Shown here: piece by piece, positions 9,398-17,801 of the stretch
Layout of the letters: every line of letters starts with the position of its first letter
How positions within the stretch are numbered: the first letter of the stretch is position 1
Assembly: GCA_027488985.1 (NCBI GenBank)
Contig: JAIYAR010000009.1
Coordinates: forward strand, 1-64,000
Reading direction: 5' to 3'
DNA: 64,000 bases
Source: Comamonadaceae bacterium
GTDB lineage: Bacteria > Pseudomonadota > Gammaproteobacteria > Burkholderiales > Burkholderiaceae_C
Notes under the pieces: generated by a model
Database searches by the model: none
Told to the model about the DNA's origin: nothing
Seen by the model: only the letters and a program-made list of their open reading frames with translations
Translations under genes and position numbers: made by a program

Positions 9398-11350
9398 CTA
9401 GTGCTCCAACTGGAATGAAAGGAAAGCACGGCGATCGAACATGAACTTCTTATCGCCATCCCGGTGTGGCTGATCCAGGTTCTGCACAGTCAAGGAAACT
9501 TCCGCCTTGTGACGTCCCCACTTGAACGGTTTGGCAACCCGGACATCGGTACGCGAAACGGAGTAGAGCTTTTTCTTGTCAGACATCAGGGCCATGTCCT
9601 CAGACTGCGCATGCATGGCAGACCATACGTACCCACCCTCGGTGGTGTACATGCCACTGAGTGACATGGCATAGCGCGCAGCGCTATGCGCTACGCGAAA
9701 GCGTTGTGCGCCTGCGACGTCTGTCCACGTCTGGGTAAAGAACAACAGGGCAGAGCTCGATGGCTTCCACTGCAACTGGTGCTCTGCACCGGTGATCCTG
9801 TAGTTGTCGATGTTGCGATAGTCGTTCGGACTGGTCGCGCTTTGGTCCTGCGGATCAAAAGGGCGCTCGATCCCGTCAGTAATTTGCTCTTCAAACAAAC
9901 GGAGATCACCAGATACACCCATGGCTGGTAGGCTCAAGTTGTAGCCAAGTTCACGTACAAAAATTTTTTCTGGCGCCACTTCTCCACTGGACCGTACGGT
10001 TGTCAGCAACAAGGTATTGCTGGCGTCGTAGTAGCGGACCGCAGCATATTTTTCGTAAGCACTGGGGGGTCTGAACGCCGAGGACACACCTGCACGCAAA
10101 GTATGACCCGGCAAGGCGTGCCAATTCAGCATGACCCGTGGGGATACCGTACCGCCACCCAGCCCGCTTTCCTCCAACATCACACCACCGTTAAGCAGCA
10201 ATGCGGGTTGTAGGCGCCATTCGGCGTTACCGAAGATCCGCTGAAAGTTCGTGGTGATCGCTCCACGCTTGTCAAAGCTGGACGGCGCATCAATCATTTC
10301 CCTGCGCAACTCCACGCCCCATACCGTTCGCCATTGTGTATTCCAGCGCGCTGTGTGCTGCAGGGTGAGTGCCTGAGTCAGCTCGAACGCACCGAAGTCC
10401 ACCGGAACACCCTGGAAATTGGCGGGAGCTTGGCTATCGATGTAGGGGAATCGGTCTCTATGGGTGTTTTCAGTCTGGGAGAAGCTGATCTGCACATCTC
10501 GTTCAGCTGCTACGGGGAGCTGAAGATCCGCCTGAAAAAACTGGGATCCCAGAAATCGACTCCGCGCGATATTGCCAGGGGAGGTGGGTTCACCCCTCCC
10601 TGCATCTATCCCCAAACTACCGGCACGGATCTCCAGGGAAGATGCCGGAGCTACATTGATGGCACCTGCAAAATTAAGGCGTGAGACCCGGTTCACGCCA
10701 TAAGCCCCGCGCAAACCCATGTCACCCCGGCTGTCAGCGCTCAATCGGTAGGCATGATGTTCATCACCCCAGCCCAAAGCGGCGTAAGCATCTGCAACAC
10801 CGCCGTCCCCGCCGGTGAGCGTTGCGCGGCTGCTTGAAGTTTCCCGCGCATCCCTGGACACAATGTTCACCACGCCCAGGAAAGCACGTGCACCATAGGT
10901 AACGGAGTTCGACCCCCGCATGATTTCAATGCGCTCAATATCGTCCATCGCCAAGGTCTGCAAGCCCAAGCCGGCCGAGCCCTGCAAATGGCCTGAATAC
11001 ACAGACCGACCGTCCACCAGAACCTGGATGCGATTGGCCCAGTCATCGTTACGGCCGTGGTAGCTGGCCATGGGAGCGTCCGTCTCGAAAGACGTTGTGG
11101 TTTGAAAGCCGGGCACCAGACGCAGCAGATCGGCGACATCCCGCGCACCGGTCATTCGGATGAATGCACTGTCAAGCACCGTGACCGCACCCGGGGTTTC
11201 ATCCAGAGGCTGTGCAAGTCGGGACACCGACAACACCACTGGCATTTCGTCCAAAAAATCTCGCTCGGAAAGCGGCACCCCCCCTCCTTGCTGGGCCGAA
11301 ACCCAAGGGGATAGCAATGTCAGTAATATGGCGAACGGTAATGGTTTCAT
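9398..11350 (-). CDS. TonB-dependent outer-membrane receptor
   Basis: A 650-residue outer-membrane receptor with signal peptide MKPLPFAILLTLLSPWVSA. The plug domain (about 45-165) includes PGAVTVLDSAFIRMTGARDV, DLLRLVPGFQ, VLVDGRSVYS and IERIEIMRGSNSVTYGARAF, and a C-terminal beta-barrel follows. The plug resembles the vitamin B12/colicin-receptor group, but the ligand is not determinable. I used the ATG at 11350; a longer frame upstream lacks a signal sequence. It is the first gene of the receptor, binding protein and kinase operon. No N-terminal FecA-type signalling extension is visible, so signalling would go through the two-component partners rather than an anti-sigma factor. Confidence 0.88.
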   Translation of the reverse strand: MKPLPFAILLTLLSPWVSAQQGGGVPLSERDFLDEMPVVLSVSRLAQPLDETPGAVTVLDSAFIRMTGARDVADLLRLVPGFQTTTSFETDAPMASYHGRNDDWANRIQVLVDGRSVYSGHLQGSAGLGLQTLAMDDIERIEIMRGSNSVTYGARAFLGVVNIVSRDARETSSSRATLTGGDGGVADAYAALGWGDEHHAYRLSADSRGDMGLRGAYGVNRVSRLNFAGAINVAPASSLEIRAGSLGIDAGRGEPTSPGNIARSRFLGSQFFQADLQLPVAAERDVQISFSQTENTHRDRFPYIDSQAPANFQGVPVDFGAFELTQALTLQHTARWNTQWRTVWGVELRREMIDAPSSFDKRGAITTNFQRIFGNAEWRLQPALLLNGGVMLEESGLGGGTVSPRVMLNWHALPGHTLRAGVSSAFRPPSAYEKYAAVRYYDASNTLLLTTVRSSGEVAPEKIFVRELGYNLSLPAMGVSGDLRLFEEQITDGIERPFDPQDQSATSPNDYRNIDNYRITGAEHQLQWKPSSSALLFFTQTWTDVAGAQRFRVAHSAARYAMSLSGMYTTEGGYVWSAMHAQSEDMALMSDKKKLYSVSRTDVRVAKPFKWGRHKAEVSLTVQNLDQPHRDGDKKFMFDRRAFLSFQLEH

Positions 11351-11440
11351 GGGGTTCAACCCAACGACGATTGCTATTATTTTGCAAGCTGATTTTGCCC
11401 TGTCTGCAGGCCACTTAACGCACAACATTCATAAAACAGC

Positions 11441-12598
11441 ATGGCAAGCCGCAATACACGAGTGTTTCCTTTGATCGATGAACGCTCCTCGGGCATTCCA
11501 GTGCCTGTTTCCACTCTGCCCGCACCCGGCTTAGCTGAATCCACAGGGATCGTTCGCGATACCTTGGCCCGCCCTTTGCGTGATTTGCGCATCAGCGTGA
11601 CTGACCGCTGCAATTTCAGGTGCAGCTACTGCATGCCCAAAGAGGTGTTTCACAAGGATTACCCTTATCTCCCGCACAGTGCGCTGCTGAGCTTTGAAGA
11701 GATCACCCTCTTGGCACGGCAGTTCGTCTCGTTGGGAGTGCAAAAGATCCGGTTGACCGGAGGCGAGCCCTTGCTGCGCAAAAACATCGAAACCCTGATT
11801 GAGCAGCTGGCAGAAATTACTACTCCTGAGGGCAAACCACTGGACCTCACCCTCACCACCAACGGATCACTACTGGCCAAAAAAGCACGTTCGCTCAAGG
11901 CTGCGGGCTTGCAGCGCGTCACCGTGAGTCTGGACGGCTTGGACGACACCACATTCAAAGCCATGAATGATGTCGACTTCCCAGTGCGTGATGTGCTCCT
12001 AGGCATCGACGCGGCACAGGCTGCGGGGCTAGGCCCTATCAAAGTGAACATGGTCGTCAAGCGCGGCACCAATGAACAAGAAATCCTGCCCATGGCCCGG
12101 CACTTCCGAGGCAGCGGTGTAGCCTTGCGATTCATCGAATACATGGATGTGGGAGCAACCAATGGCTGGCGCATGGATGAAGTGCTGCCTTCTGATGAGG
12201 TGCTCAGGCGACTACGCGAACACATTCCGCTGATTCCCTTAGCCGAAACCCAGCCCGGCGAAACTGCACAACGTTGGGGCTATGCCGATGGGCAGGGCAA
12301 TCACGATGTCTCTGCCGGAGAATTGGGCCTGATCAGCAGCGTGAGCCATGCCTTCTGCGGGGACTGTAACCGGGCTCGTTTGTCCACAGAGGGCCAGTTG
12401 TATCTCTGCTTGTTTGCAGGTCGCGGGTATGACCTGCGTTCCTTGTTGCGCAATGGCGCCTCCACAGAGCAGATACGGAATGCGATTGCCTCTGTCTGGG
12501 GTGCTCGCACCGATCGCTACTCCGCGCTCCGTGGATCTGGGGCTGCCGGGCCAGCCCATGGCGAAAAGCGTGTCGAGATGAGCTACATCGGCGGTTAG
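11441..12598 (+). CDS. moaA: GTP 3',8-cyclase MoaA
   Basis: A radical-SAM enzyme that performs the first step of molybdenum cofactor synthesis, converting GTP to the cyclic precursor later closed by MoaC. The 385-residue product carries the SAM 4Fe-4S motif CNFRCSYC, the GGEP motif ([10 protein letters not shown]), and the C-terminal second cluster CGDCNRAR with its third Cys in YLCLFAG. It ends in VEMSYIGG, a usual C-terminus. An N-terminal extension of about 45 residues precedes the conserved [14 protein letters not shown]. No other moa/moe genes are nearby. Confidence 0.97.
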   Translation: MASRNTRVFPLIDERSSGIPVPVSTLPAPGLAESTGIVRDTLARPLRDLRISVTDRCNFRCSYCMPKEVFHKDYPYLPHSALLSFEEITLLARQFVSLGVQKIRLTGGEPLLRKNIETLIEQLAEITTPEGKPLDLTLTTNGSLLAKKARSLKAAGLQRVTVSLDGLDDTTFKAMNDVDFPVRDVLLGIDAAQAAGLGPIKVNMVVKRGTNEQEILPMARHFRGSGVALRFIEYMDVGATNGWRMDEVLPSDEVLRRLREHIPLIPLAETQPGETAQRWGYADGQGNHDVSAGELGLISSVSHAFCGDCNRARLSTEGQLYLCLFAGRGYDLRSLLRNGASTEQIRNAIASVWGARTDRYSALRGSGAAGPAHGEKRVEMSYIGG

Positions 12599-12614
12599 TT
12601 TCCGTCTCTGTTTT

Positions 12615-13082
12615 CTATCCCCTTTGCCGTAAGGCCTGATCGACCCCGCGGTTGGCGAGGGCATCCGCCCTCTCGTTCCCGGGGTCACCGGCGTGACCTT
12701 TGACCCAATGCCAGGCAATCGTATGCCCGGCAGTATTCACGACGCTATCCAATCTCTGCCAGAGGTCCACATTTTTGACGGGTTGCTTGGACGCGGTCTT
12801 CCAGCCTTTGGCTTTCCAGCCTTGCAGCCATTCGGTAATTCCTTTCAACACATACTGGCTGTCCACATGCAAAGTGACCTCGCATGGGCGCTTTAGTGCA
12901 GACAAAGCCTCGATGACCGCCATCATCTCCATGCGGTTATTGGTGGTTCCGAGCTCACCGCCGGAGAGCTCTTTTTCGGTGCCATCTGCAGAGCGCAGCA
13001 AGGCGCCCCATCCACCGGGTCCAGGATTTCCCTTGCAGGCGCCATCGGTATAAATCACAACTTTCGTCAAGCATTCAGTCAC
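12615..13082 (-). CDS. rnhA: Ribonuclease HI
   Basis: Cleaves the RNA strand of RNA-DNA hybrids. The 155-residue product is full length, with catalytic Asp in [16 protein letters not shown], Glu in [13 protein letters not shown], Asp in HVDSQYVL and Asp in [12 protein letters not shown]. The start is a GTG at 13082 directly abutting the methyltransferase stop, with AAGGAC upstream, so translation is probably coupled. It converges on moaA with a 16-bp gap. Confidence 0.97.
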   Translation of the reverse strand: MTECLTKVVIYTDGACKGNPGPGGWGALLRSADGTEKELSGGELGTTNNRMEMMAVIEALSALKRPCEVTLHVDSQYVLKGITEWLQGWKAKGWKTASKQPVKNVDLWQRLDSVVNTAGHTIAWHWVKGHAGDPGNERADALANRGVDQALRQRG

Positions 13083-13877
13083 TTACTGTCCTTTAATTTT
13101 CTCAATTTCAGCCTTGCGGGTCTGCTGTGCCACCGGGACTGCAGCAGAACTCCGTTTGGCGGAGGCTTTCCATTGCCCACCCAGAAGCCGCATGCCACGA
13201 ACCCGTTTGGTCGCGACCACAAAATATGCCGCGCCGAAAATCGGCCACCAGCGCGCGCCCATGCGATCCAACCATGCAAACCGCCGTAACCACTCCGGAG
13301 AATCTACAGCGGGACGGTAGCAACCGAATCGCCCGACCTCGACCTCAAAGCTCAATAGGCGCAACCAATCCCGCAATCGCCAATAGCCGATCAGGTCCCC
13401 CCAACCGGGCAAAAATACGTGCTCCCATCCCATCTGCTGGTAGACCCGGCTTCGCCGCTGCCGCCAGCCCCAAAGACTGGCTGGATTTAAACCACAGATC
13501 ACGACCTTGCCTTCAGGCACCAAGACCCGCTCCACCTCCCTCAATGCAGCATGCGGATCCGGGCTGAACTCCAGGGCGTGGGGCAGTACCAGTAAATCCA
13601 TACTGTTTGCAGGGAAAGGCAAGGCGGTAAAGTCAGCGTAGAAGTCGATGACAGCCCCATGTTTTGCAGCGTGATCCGGGGTCTCTTGCATGGTGAACCA
13701 GCGATGGGGTATGCGGTTGGCACGCAAGGCATGAAGTTCAGGGATTCCCAGTTGCAAAGCGTGGTAACCGAAAAGATCGGCGACGGCTTCATCCAGCTGG
13801 GCTTGTTCCCATTCCAGCAGGTACGCCCCCGCAGGGGATTGGAACCATTCCTGCAAACCTATAATTTGGTCGCTCAT
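13083..13877 (-). CDS. Class I SAM-dependent methyltransferase
   Basis: A 264-residue methyltransferase of the type commonly found beside rnhA and gloB in betaproteobacteria. It shows a recognisable second half of the Rossmann fold (FPANSMDLLVLPHALEFS, LREVERVLVPEGKVVICGLN). The classical motif I glycine-rich loop is weak. The ATG at 13877 gives SDQIIGLQEWFQSPAGAYLL, the usual start. That ATG shares the tetranucleotide CATG with the divergent gloB start. The substrate is unknown. Confidence 0.85.
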   Translation of the reverse strand: MSDQIIGLQEWFQSPAGAYLLEWEQAQLDEAVADLFGYHALQLGIPELHALRANRIPHRWFTMQETPDHAAKHGAVIDFYADFTALPFPANSMDLLVLPHALEFSPDPHAALREVERVLVPEGKVVICGLNPASLWGWRQRRSRVYQQMGWEHVFLPGWGDLIGYWRLRDWLRLLSFEVEVGRFGCYRPAVDSPEWLRRFAWLDRMGARWWPIFGAAYFVVATKRVRGMRLLGGQWKASAKRSSAAVPVAQQTRKAEIEKIKGQ

Positions 13878-14646
13878 GACGTTAACACCACTGCCCGCAT
13901 TGACTGACAACTACATCTGGATTTTGCACAACGGGCGTGAAGCATTGGTGGTCGATCCCGGAGAGGCGCAACCGGTGCTTGAAGCCCTGGAACGCGAGTC
14001 CCTGACACTGCACAGCATTCTAGTCACGCACCACCATGGCGACCACACGGGTGGCGTACAAGTTTTGCGCGAAGCCACCAGTGCCAAGGTCTACGGGCCG
14101 GCCCATGAAAAAATGCCGGAACCGATCACACGATTGGTTGAAGGCGATCGCGTGAATGCCTTGGGCTTGGAGTTCATCGTCATTGATGTGCCCGGACACA
14201 CTGCAGGACACATTGCGTTTTTTGCTGAACCTAGAGGGGCACACCCCATTCTCTTCTGTGGCGACACCTTGTTCAGCGCGGGGTGCGGACGTCTCTTCGA
14301 AGGAACGCCAGCGCAGATGCTGGACTCTCTCCAAAAACTATCGAGCCTGCCGGATGACACTCGCCTGTGTTGCACCCACGAGTACACCCTGAGCAATCTG
14401 CGATTCGCACTCGCCGTAGAACCCAGTAATCAAGCGCTGGTGGACTACGACGTGCATTGCCGCGCACTGCGCACCGTGGGGACCCCGACCCTCCCCTCCA
14501 ACCTGCTGTTGGAGCGCAACATCAATCCTTTTTTACGCACGCACCTGAGCAGTGTGGCTGACGCAGTGCAGTCCCACGATGCAGTAGGTGTTGCATCCGC
14601 AGGTGTGTTTGCCACTCTGCGCCAATGGAAAAACACATTTCAATGA
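13876..14646 (+). CDS. gloB: Hydroxyacylglutathione hydrolase (glyoxalase II)
   Basis: Hydrolyses S-D-lactoylglutathione to D-lactate and glutathione in methylglyoxal detoxification. The 256-residue product has the dinuclear metal site THHHGDHTGG, the later ligands in PGHTAGHIAF and CGDTLFSAGCGRLFEG, and THEYTLSNLRFA near the C-terminus. The start at TLTPLPALTDNYIW aligns with well-known GloB proteins. The stop overlaps mltD as ATGA. With the divergent methyltransferase start overlapping by two bases, its promoter must lie inside that gene. Confidence 0.97.
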   Translation: MTLTPLPALTDNYIWILHNGREALVVDPGEAQPVLEALERESLTLHSILVTHHHGDHTGGVQVLREATSAKVYGPAHEKMPEPITRLVEGDRVNALGLEFIVIDVPGHTAGHIAFFAEPRGAHPILFCGDTLFSAGCGRLFEGTPAQMLDSLQKLSSLPDDTRLCCTHEYTLSNLRFALAVEPSNQALVDYDVHCRALRTVGTPTLPSNLLLERNINPFLRTHLSSVADAVQSHDAVGVASAGVFATLRQWKNTFQ

Positions 14647-16295
14647 AATTTCTTCCTATCGCCACGGCCGGTTTGGTCGTGCTCCTGACGGGCTGTGCGG
14701 GAACTTTGAATTCCCCACTTCAGCCTGACACGCCCTCCAATGTGCCAGCTACAGCCTCAACACCGCCGATTGCAACCAAACCGGCGACACCTGACAGTGA
14801 TAGCCTGAACCTGCGCTCCAGCCGGGAAATCACCCGCTCCAAGCCTGCACCAGCACCGGCGTCCAGCGCACGTGGTGACGCGGTGCCATTAACCACCGTC
14901 GACACTTTCCAAGGTACGCGAACAGTAGCCGCCATCGCTCCCCCAGCAGACTTGTGGGAACGCATACGCCGTGGCTATGCCATGAACGATCTCGAAAGTG
15001 ATCTGGTCAGGGACCGGGAACAGTGGTACACCAGCCGTCCGGATTACATATTCCGCATGACTGAGCGTTCCAAGAAATACCTGTTCCACATCGTTGAGGA
15101 ACTGGAAGTCCGCAACATGCCCACCGAACTGGCCTTGTTGCCGTTCATAGAAAGTGCGTTCAACCCACAAGCCGTGTCCAGCGCCAAGGCGGCCGGCATG
15201 TGGCAGTTCATGCCCGCTACCGGTAAATACTTTGAACTGAAGCAAAACAGTTTCCGCGACGACCGCCGTGACGTGCTTGCATCGACCCGCGCCGCGCTGG
15301 ACTATCTGCAAAAGCTGCACCGCATGTTCGGCGACTGGCATCTTGCACTTGCCGCTTACAACTGGGGAGAAGGCAGCGTGTCGCGTGCCATTGCGAAGAA
15401 CACCCGGGTCGGACTTCCGACCGGGTACCCGGATCTGAGCATGCCCATGGAGACACGCTTTTACGTGCCCAAGCTTCAAGCCGTTAAAAACATCGTTTCC
15501 AATCCAGGCAAGTTCAATTCCAAACTTCCTCTGATCGAAAACCACCCTTATTTTCAGAGTGTCACCATTCGTCGCGACATTGATATTTCGCTGGCTGCCA
15601 AGCTGGCCGAAGTCGGACTGGATGATTTCAAGGCACTCAATCCCTCATTGAACCGCCCGGTAATTCTGGCAGCGGGCACACCCCAGATCCTGCTTCCTTG
15701 GGATAACGCCGAGGTTTTTCAGTCCAACCTGGAGAGCTATAGCGGTCGCCTTGCCAGTTGGACAGCTTGGGTGGTTCCGACCACAATGCGCCCTGCAGAC
15801 GCTGCCAAGAAGGTCGGAATGAGCGAGGCTGAGTTGCGCAGCATGAACAACATTCCTCCCAGAGTCGTAGTCCGCGCGGGGTCCACTCTTTTGATCCCCC
15901 GGAGCGGCCATATGCCGGACGTCACGGAAAAAGTGGCGGATAACAGCCAGCTTTCCCTGGCACCCGAAGTGGCGCTCAAGCGAAGCACGGTAAAGGCAGG
16001 CCGCGCTGATACTGTGGTTAGTTTGGCAAAAAAATACAAAACAACACCGGCCAACATCGCGGAGTGGAACAAAGTCAGCAGTAATGCGAGCTTCAAACCG
16101 GGTCAGGCAGTGGTGCTGTACCTGCCGGCACGCACGAAAGCTCCCGTCAAGGACAAAGCGTCGGCGTCGACCAAGCCAGTCGCCAAAGGTAAAGCTGCCA
16201 GCGCATCCAAAAAAACCTCCGCACCCGGCAACAAGAGTGCTGCTTCGGGCAAATCAGCCAAGCCCACCCCGAACAGCAAAAAGAAACAGCCATAA
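14643..16295 (+). CDS. mltD: Membrane-bound lytic murein transglycosylase D
   Basis: This lipoprotein cleaves peptidoglycan glycan strands to 1,6-anhydro ends. The product has about 550 residues with lipobox LLTGC. A proline/alanine-rich linker is followed by an SLT domain (catalytic Glu in LLPFIESAFNPQAVSS, then GMWQFMPATG and LALAAYNWGEGSVSRAI). LysM-like modules follow (VVRAGSTLLIP; DTVVSLAKKYKTTPANIAEW), and the tail is very Lys/Ala/Ser-rich. I chose the ATG at 14643, which overlaps the gloB stop as ATGA. A start 18 bases upstream is less likely because the lipoprotein signal begins at MKFLPIATAG. Confidence 0.94.
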   Translation: MKFLPIATAGLVVLLTGCAGTLNSPLQPDTPSNVPATASTPPIATKPATPDSDSLNLRSSREITRSKPAPAPASSARGDAVPLTTVDTFQGTRTVAAIAPPADLWERIRRGYAMNDLESDLVRDREQWYTSRPDYIFRMTERSKKYLFHIVEELEVRNMPTELALLPFIESAFNPQAVSSAKAAGMWQFMPATGKYFELKQNSFRDDRRDVLASTRAALDYLQKLHRMFGDWHLALAAYNWGEGSVSRAIAKNTRVGLPTGYPDLSMPMETRFYVPKLQAVKNIVSNPGKFNSKLPLIENHPYFQSVTIRRDIDISLAAKLAEVGLDDFKALNPSLNRPVILAAGTPQILLPWDNAEVFQSNLESYSGRLASWTAWVVPTTMRPADAAKKVGMSEAELRSMNNIPPRVVVRAGSTLLIPRSGHMPDVTEKVADNSQLSLAPEVALKRSTVKAGRADTVVSLAKKYKTTPANIAEWNKVSSNASFKPGQAVVLYLPARTKAPVKDKASASTKPVAKGKAASASKKTSAPGNKSAASGKSAKPTPNSKKKQP

Positions 16296-16322
16296 AAAAA
16301 GGGTGCGCCTACCGGAGCACCC
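16294..16322 (-). terminator. Terminator serving the leftward MAPEG operon
   Basis: Stem GGGTGC (16301-16306) with GCACCC (16317-16322). On the minus strand it is followed by seven T, so it ends the leftward transcript; it may also act weakly on mltD. Confidence 0.75.
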
Positions 16323-16356
16323 CTATGCATATGTGGGCCTGGCAGTTGCCAGCGGC

Positions 16357-16770
16357 TTAACGATAGCCGACCAGCAAAATCCCCACGTTCACCGCAAAGC
16401 CGGCGAACCAGACTGCAGACCTCACGTTAGCCATGCCGGACACATACATCATGATGTAAAGCGCCCGCAGAACAATGAAGAGGAAGGCCAACACATCCAG
16501 CCGCGCTTGCGGAGCGCCGAGCTGGTGCGCAATGATCACAGCACCGATGAAGAACGGCAACGCTTCAAAGCTGTTGGCCTGTGCACCATTCGCACGGGCA
16601 CGCCAGTCTGTCTGACGGGCCAGCCATTCGCGGGGATTTACATTGTCATAACCCCCTTGTTTGCGTGGCACACCAATGCGACCGGACTTGGCGATACCGG
16701 CACACACGATCGGCAATATCGCCGCAATCAGAACACACCAATAAGCGACGGTGAAGTGGGCGTATTGCAT
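16357..16770 (-). CDS. MAPEG family membrane protein
   Basis: A 137-residue protein with about four membrane helices. The motif NPREWLARQTDWRARANGAQ followed by NSFEALPFF is characteristic of bacterial MAPEG proteins. Eukaryotic relatives are glutathione S-transferases or leukotriene synthases; the bacterial function is mostly unknown. The ATG at 16770 (QYAHFTVAYW) is the natural start. It follows recR on the same strand and is probably the last gene of the dnaX operon. Confidence 0.85.
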   Translation of the reverse strand: MQYAHFTVAYWCVLIAAILPIVCAGIAKSGRIGVPRKQGGYDNVNPREWLARQTDWRARANGAQANSFEALPFFIGAVIIAHQLGAPQARLDVLAFLFIVLRALYIMMYVSGMANVRSAVWFAGFAVNVGILLVGYR

Positions 16771-16809
16771 GAACAAACTGTCTTTCAATAAAAAGGAATC
16801 AGAAAACAC

Positions 16810-17400
16810 CTAACGGCGGTCGACCAGCGCATGGGCGATGGTGCCAAGGTCTACATACTCCAGCTCACTGCCCACAGGCACGCCACGCGCCAGTCGGGTC
16901 GGACGCAAGCCCCGTGCCTTGAGCCCTTCGGCTATCACATAGGCTGTGGCCTCGCCCTCAGCCGTGAAGTTGGTCGCCAGGATGACTTCTTGCACCACAC
17001 CATCACACGCGCGATCAAACAGCTTCTTGAAGCCAAGGTCGTTCGGTCCCACCCCGTCCAAGGGGCTGAGCTTGCCCATCAGCACGAAGTACAAGCCCTT
17101 GTAGGCCCCGGTGCGCTCCATGGCGCTCTGGTCGGCCGGTGTTTCCACCACACAGAGCTGGGTGCGATCACGCCGCTCATCCAGGCAGGTGGAGCACACC
17201 GCATCCTGCGTAAAGGTATGGCAACGCTCACAGTGGTGCACCGTGTCTGCCGCTTGCTGGAGCGCGCGGGACAAAAACTGAGCAGCGGGCCGGTCGTGCT
17301 GCAACAAATGAAAAGCCATGCGCTGGGCAGACTTGACACCCACGCCCGGCAGGCCCCTGAGGGCCTGGATCAGCGTGTCGAGTGCACTGGTGTCAGACAT
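16810..17400 (-). CDS. recR: Recombination mediator RecR
   Basis: Acts with RecO and RecF to load RecA on gapped DNA. The 196-residue product has an N-terminal helix-hairpin-helix ([20 protein letters not shown]), a four-cysteine zinc finger (CERC ... CSTC), and a Toprim domain beginning [20 protein letters not shown]. The ATG at 17400 is preferred over a TTG two codons upstream. It lies in the conserved order dnaX-ybaB-recR. Confidence 0.97.
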   Translation of the reverse strand: MSDTSALDTLIQALRGLPGVGVKSAQRMAFHLLQHDRPAAQFLSRALQQAADTVHHCERCHTFTQDAVCSTCLDERRDRTQLCVVETPADQSAMERTGAYKGLYFVLMGKLSPLDGVGPNDLGFKKLFDRACDGVVQEVILATNFTAEGEATAYVIAEGLKARGLRPTRLARGVPVGSELEYVDLGTIAHALVDRR

Positions 17401-17422
17401 AGCCAATGGCTGTGGGCGGCGT

Positions 17423-17755
17423 TCAGAACGGGAACTTCATGCCACCGGGCAAGCCCGGCATGCCAGCAGTGATCTTGCCCATCTTTTCCGCCGAGGTTTC
17501 TTCCGCTTTGCGCACTGCGGCGTTGAAAGCGGCGGCCACCAAGTCTTCGAGCATGTCTTTGTCATCGGCCAGCAGGCTGGGGTCAATCGCCACGCGCTTG
17601 ACGTCATGCTTGCAGGTCATGGTGACCTTGACCAGACCGGCACCGGACTCACCGGTGACTTCGATGTTGCCCAACTCGTCCTGGGCTTTCTTCATGTTGT
17701 CCTGCATGGCCTGGGCTTGCTTCATGAGGCCCGCGAGTTGTCCTTTGTTGAACAT
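17423..17755 (-). CDS. ybaB: YbaB/EbfC nucleoid-associated protein
   Basis: A 110-residue dimeric DNA-binding protein of standard length. It has the helical N-terminus ([19 protein letters not shown]), the [14 protein letters not shown] strand region and a Gly/Met/Pro-rich tail ([12 protein letters not shown]). It sits between dnaX and recR as in most proteobacteria. Confidence 0.96.
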   Translation of the reverse strand: MFNKGQLAGLMKQAQAMQDNMKKAQDELGNIEVTGESGAGLVKVTMTCKHDVKRVAIDPSLLADDKDMLEDLVAAAFNAAVRKAEETSAEKMGKITAGMPGLPGGMKFPF

Positions 17756-17801
17756 GGTCTTCCTTAAGAGAGGTGAGAGAAAAGAAAAAGGTGATCGCCC
17801 G

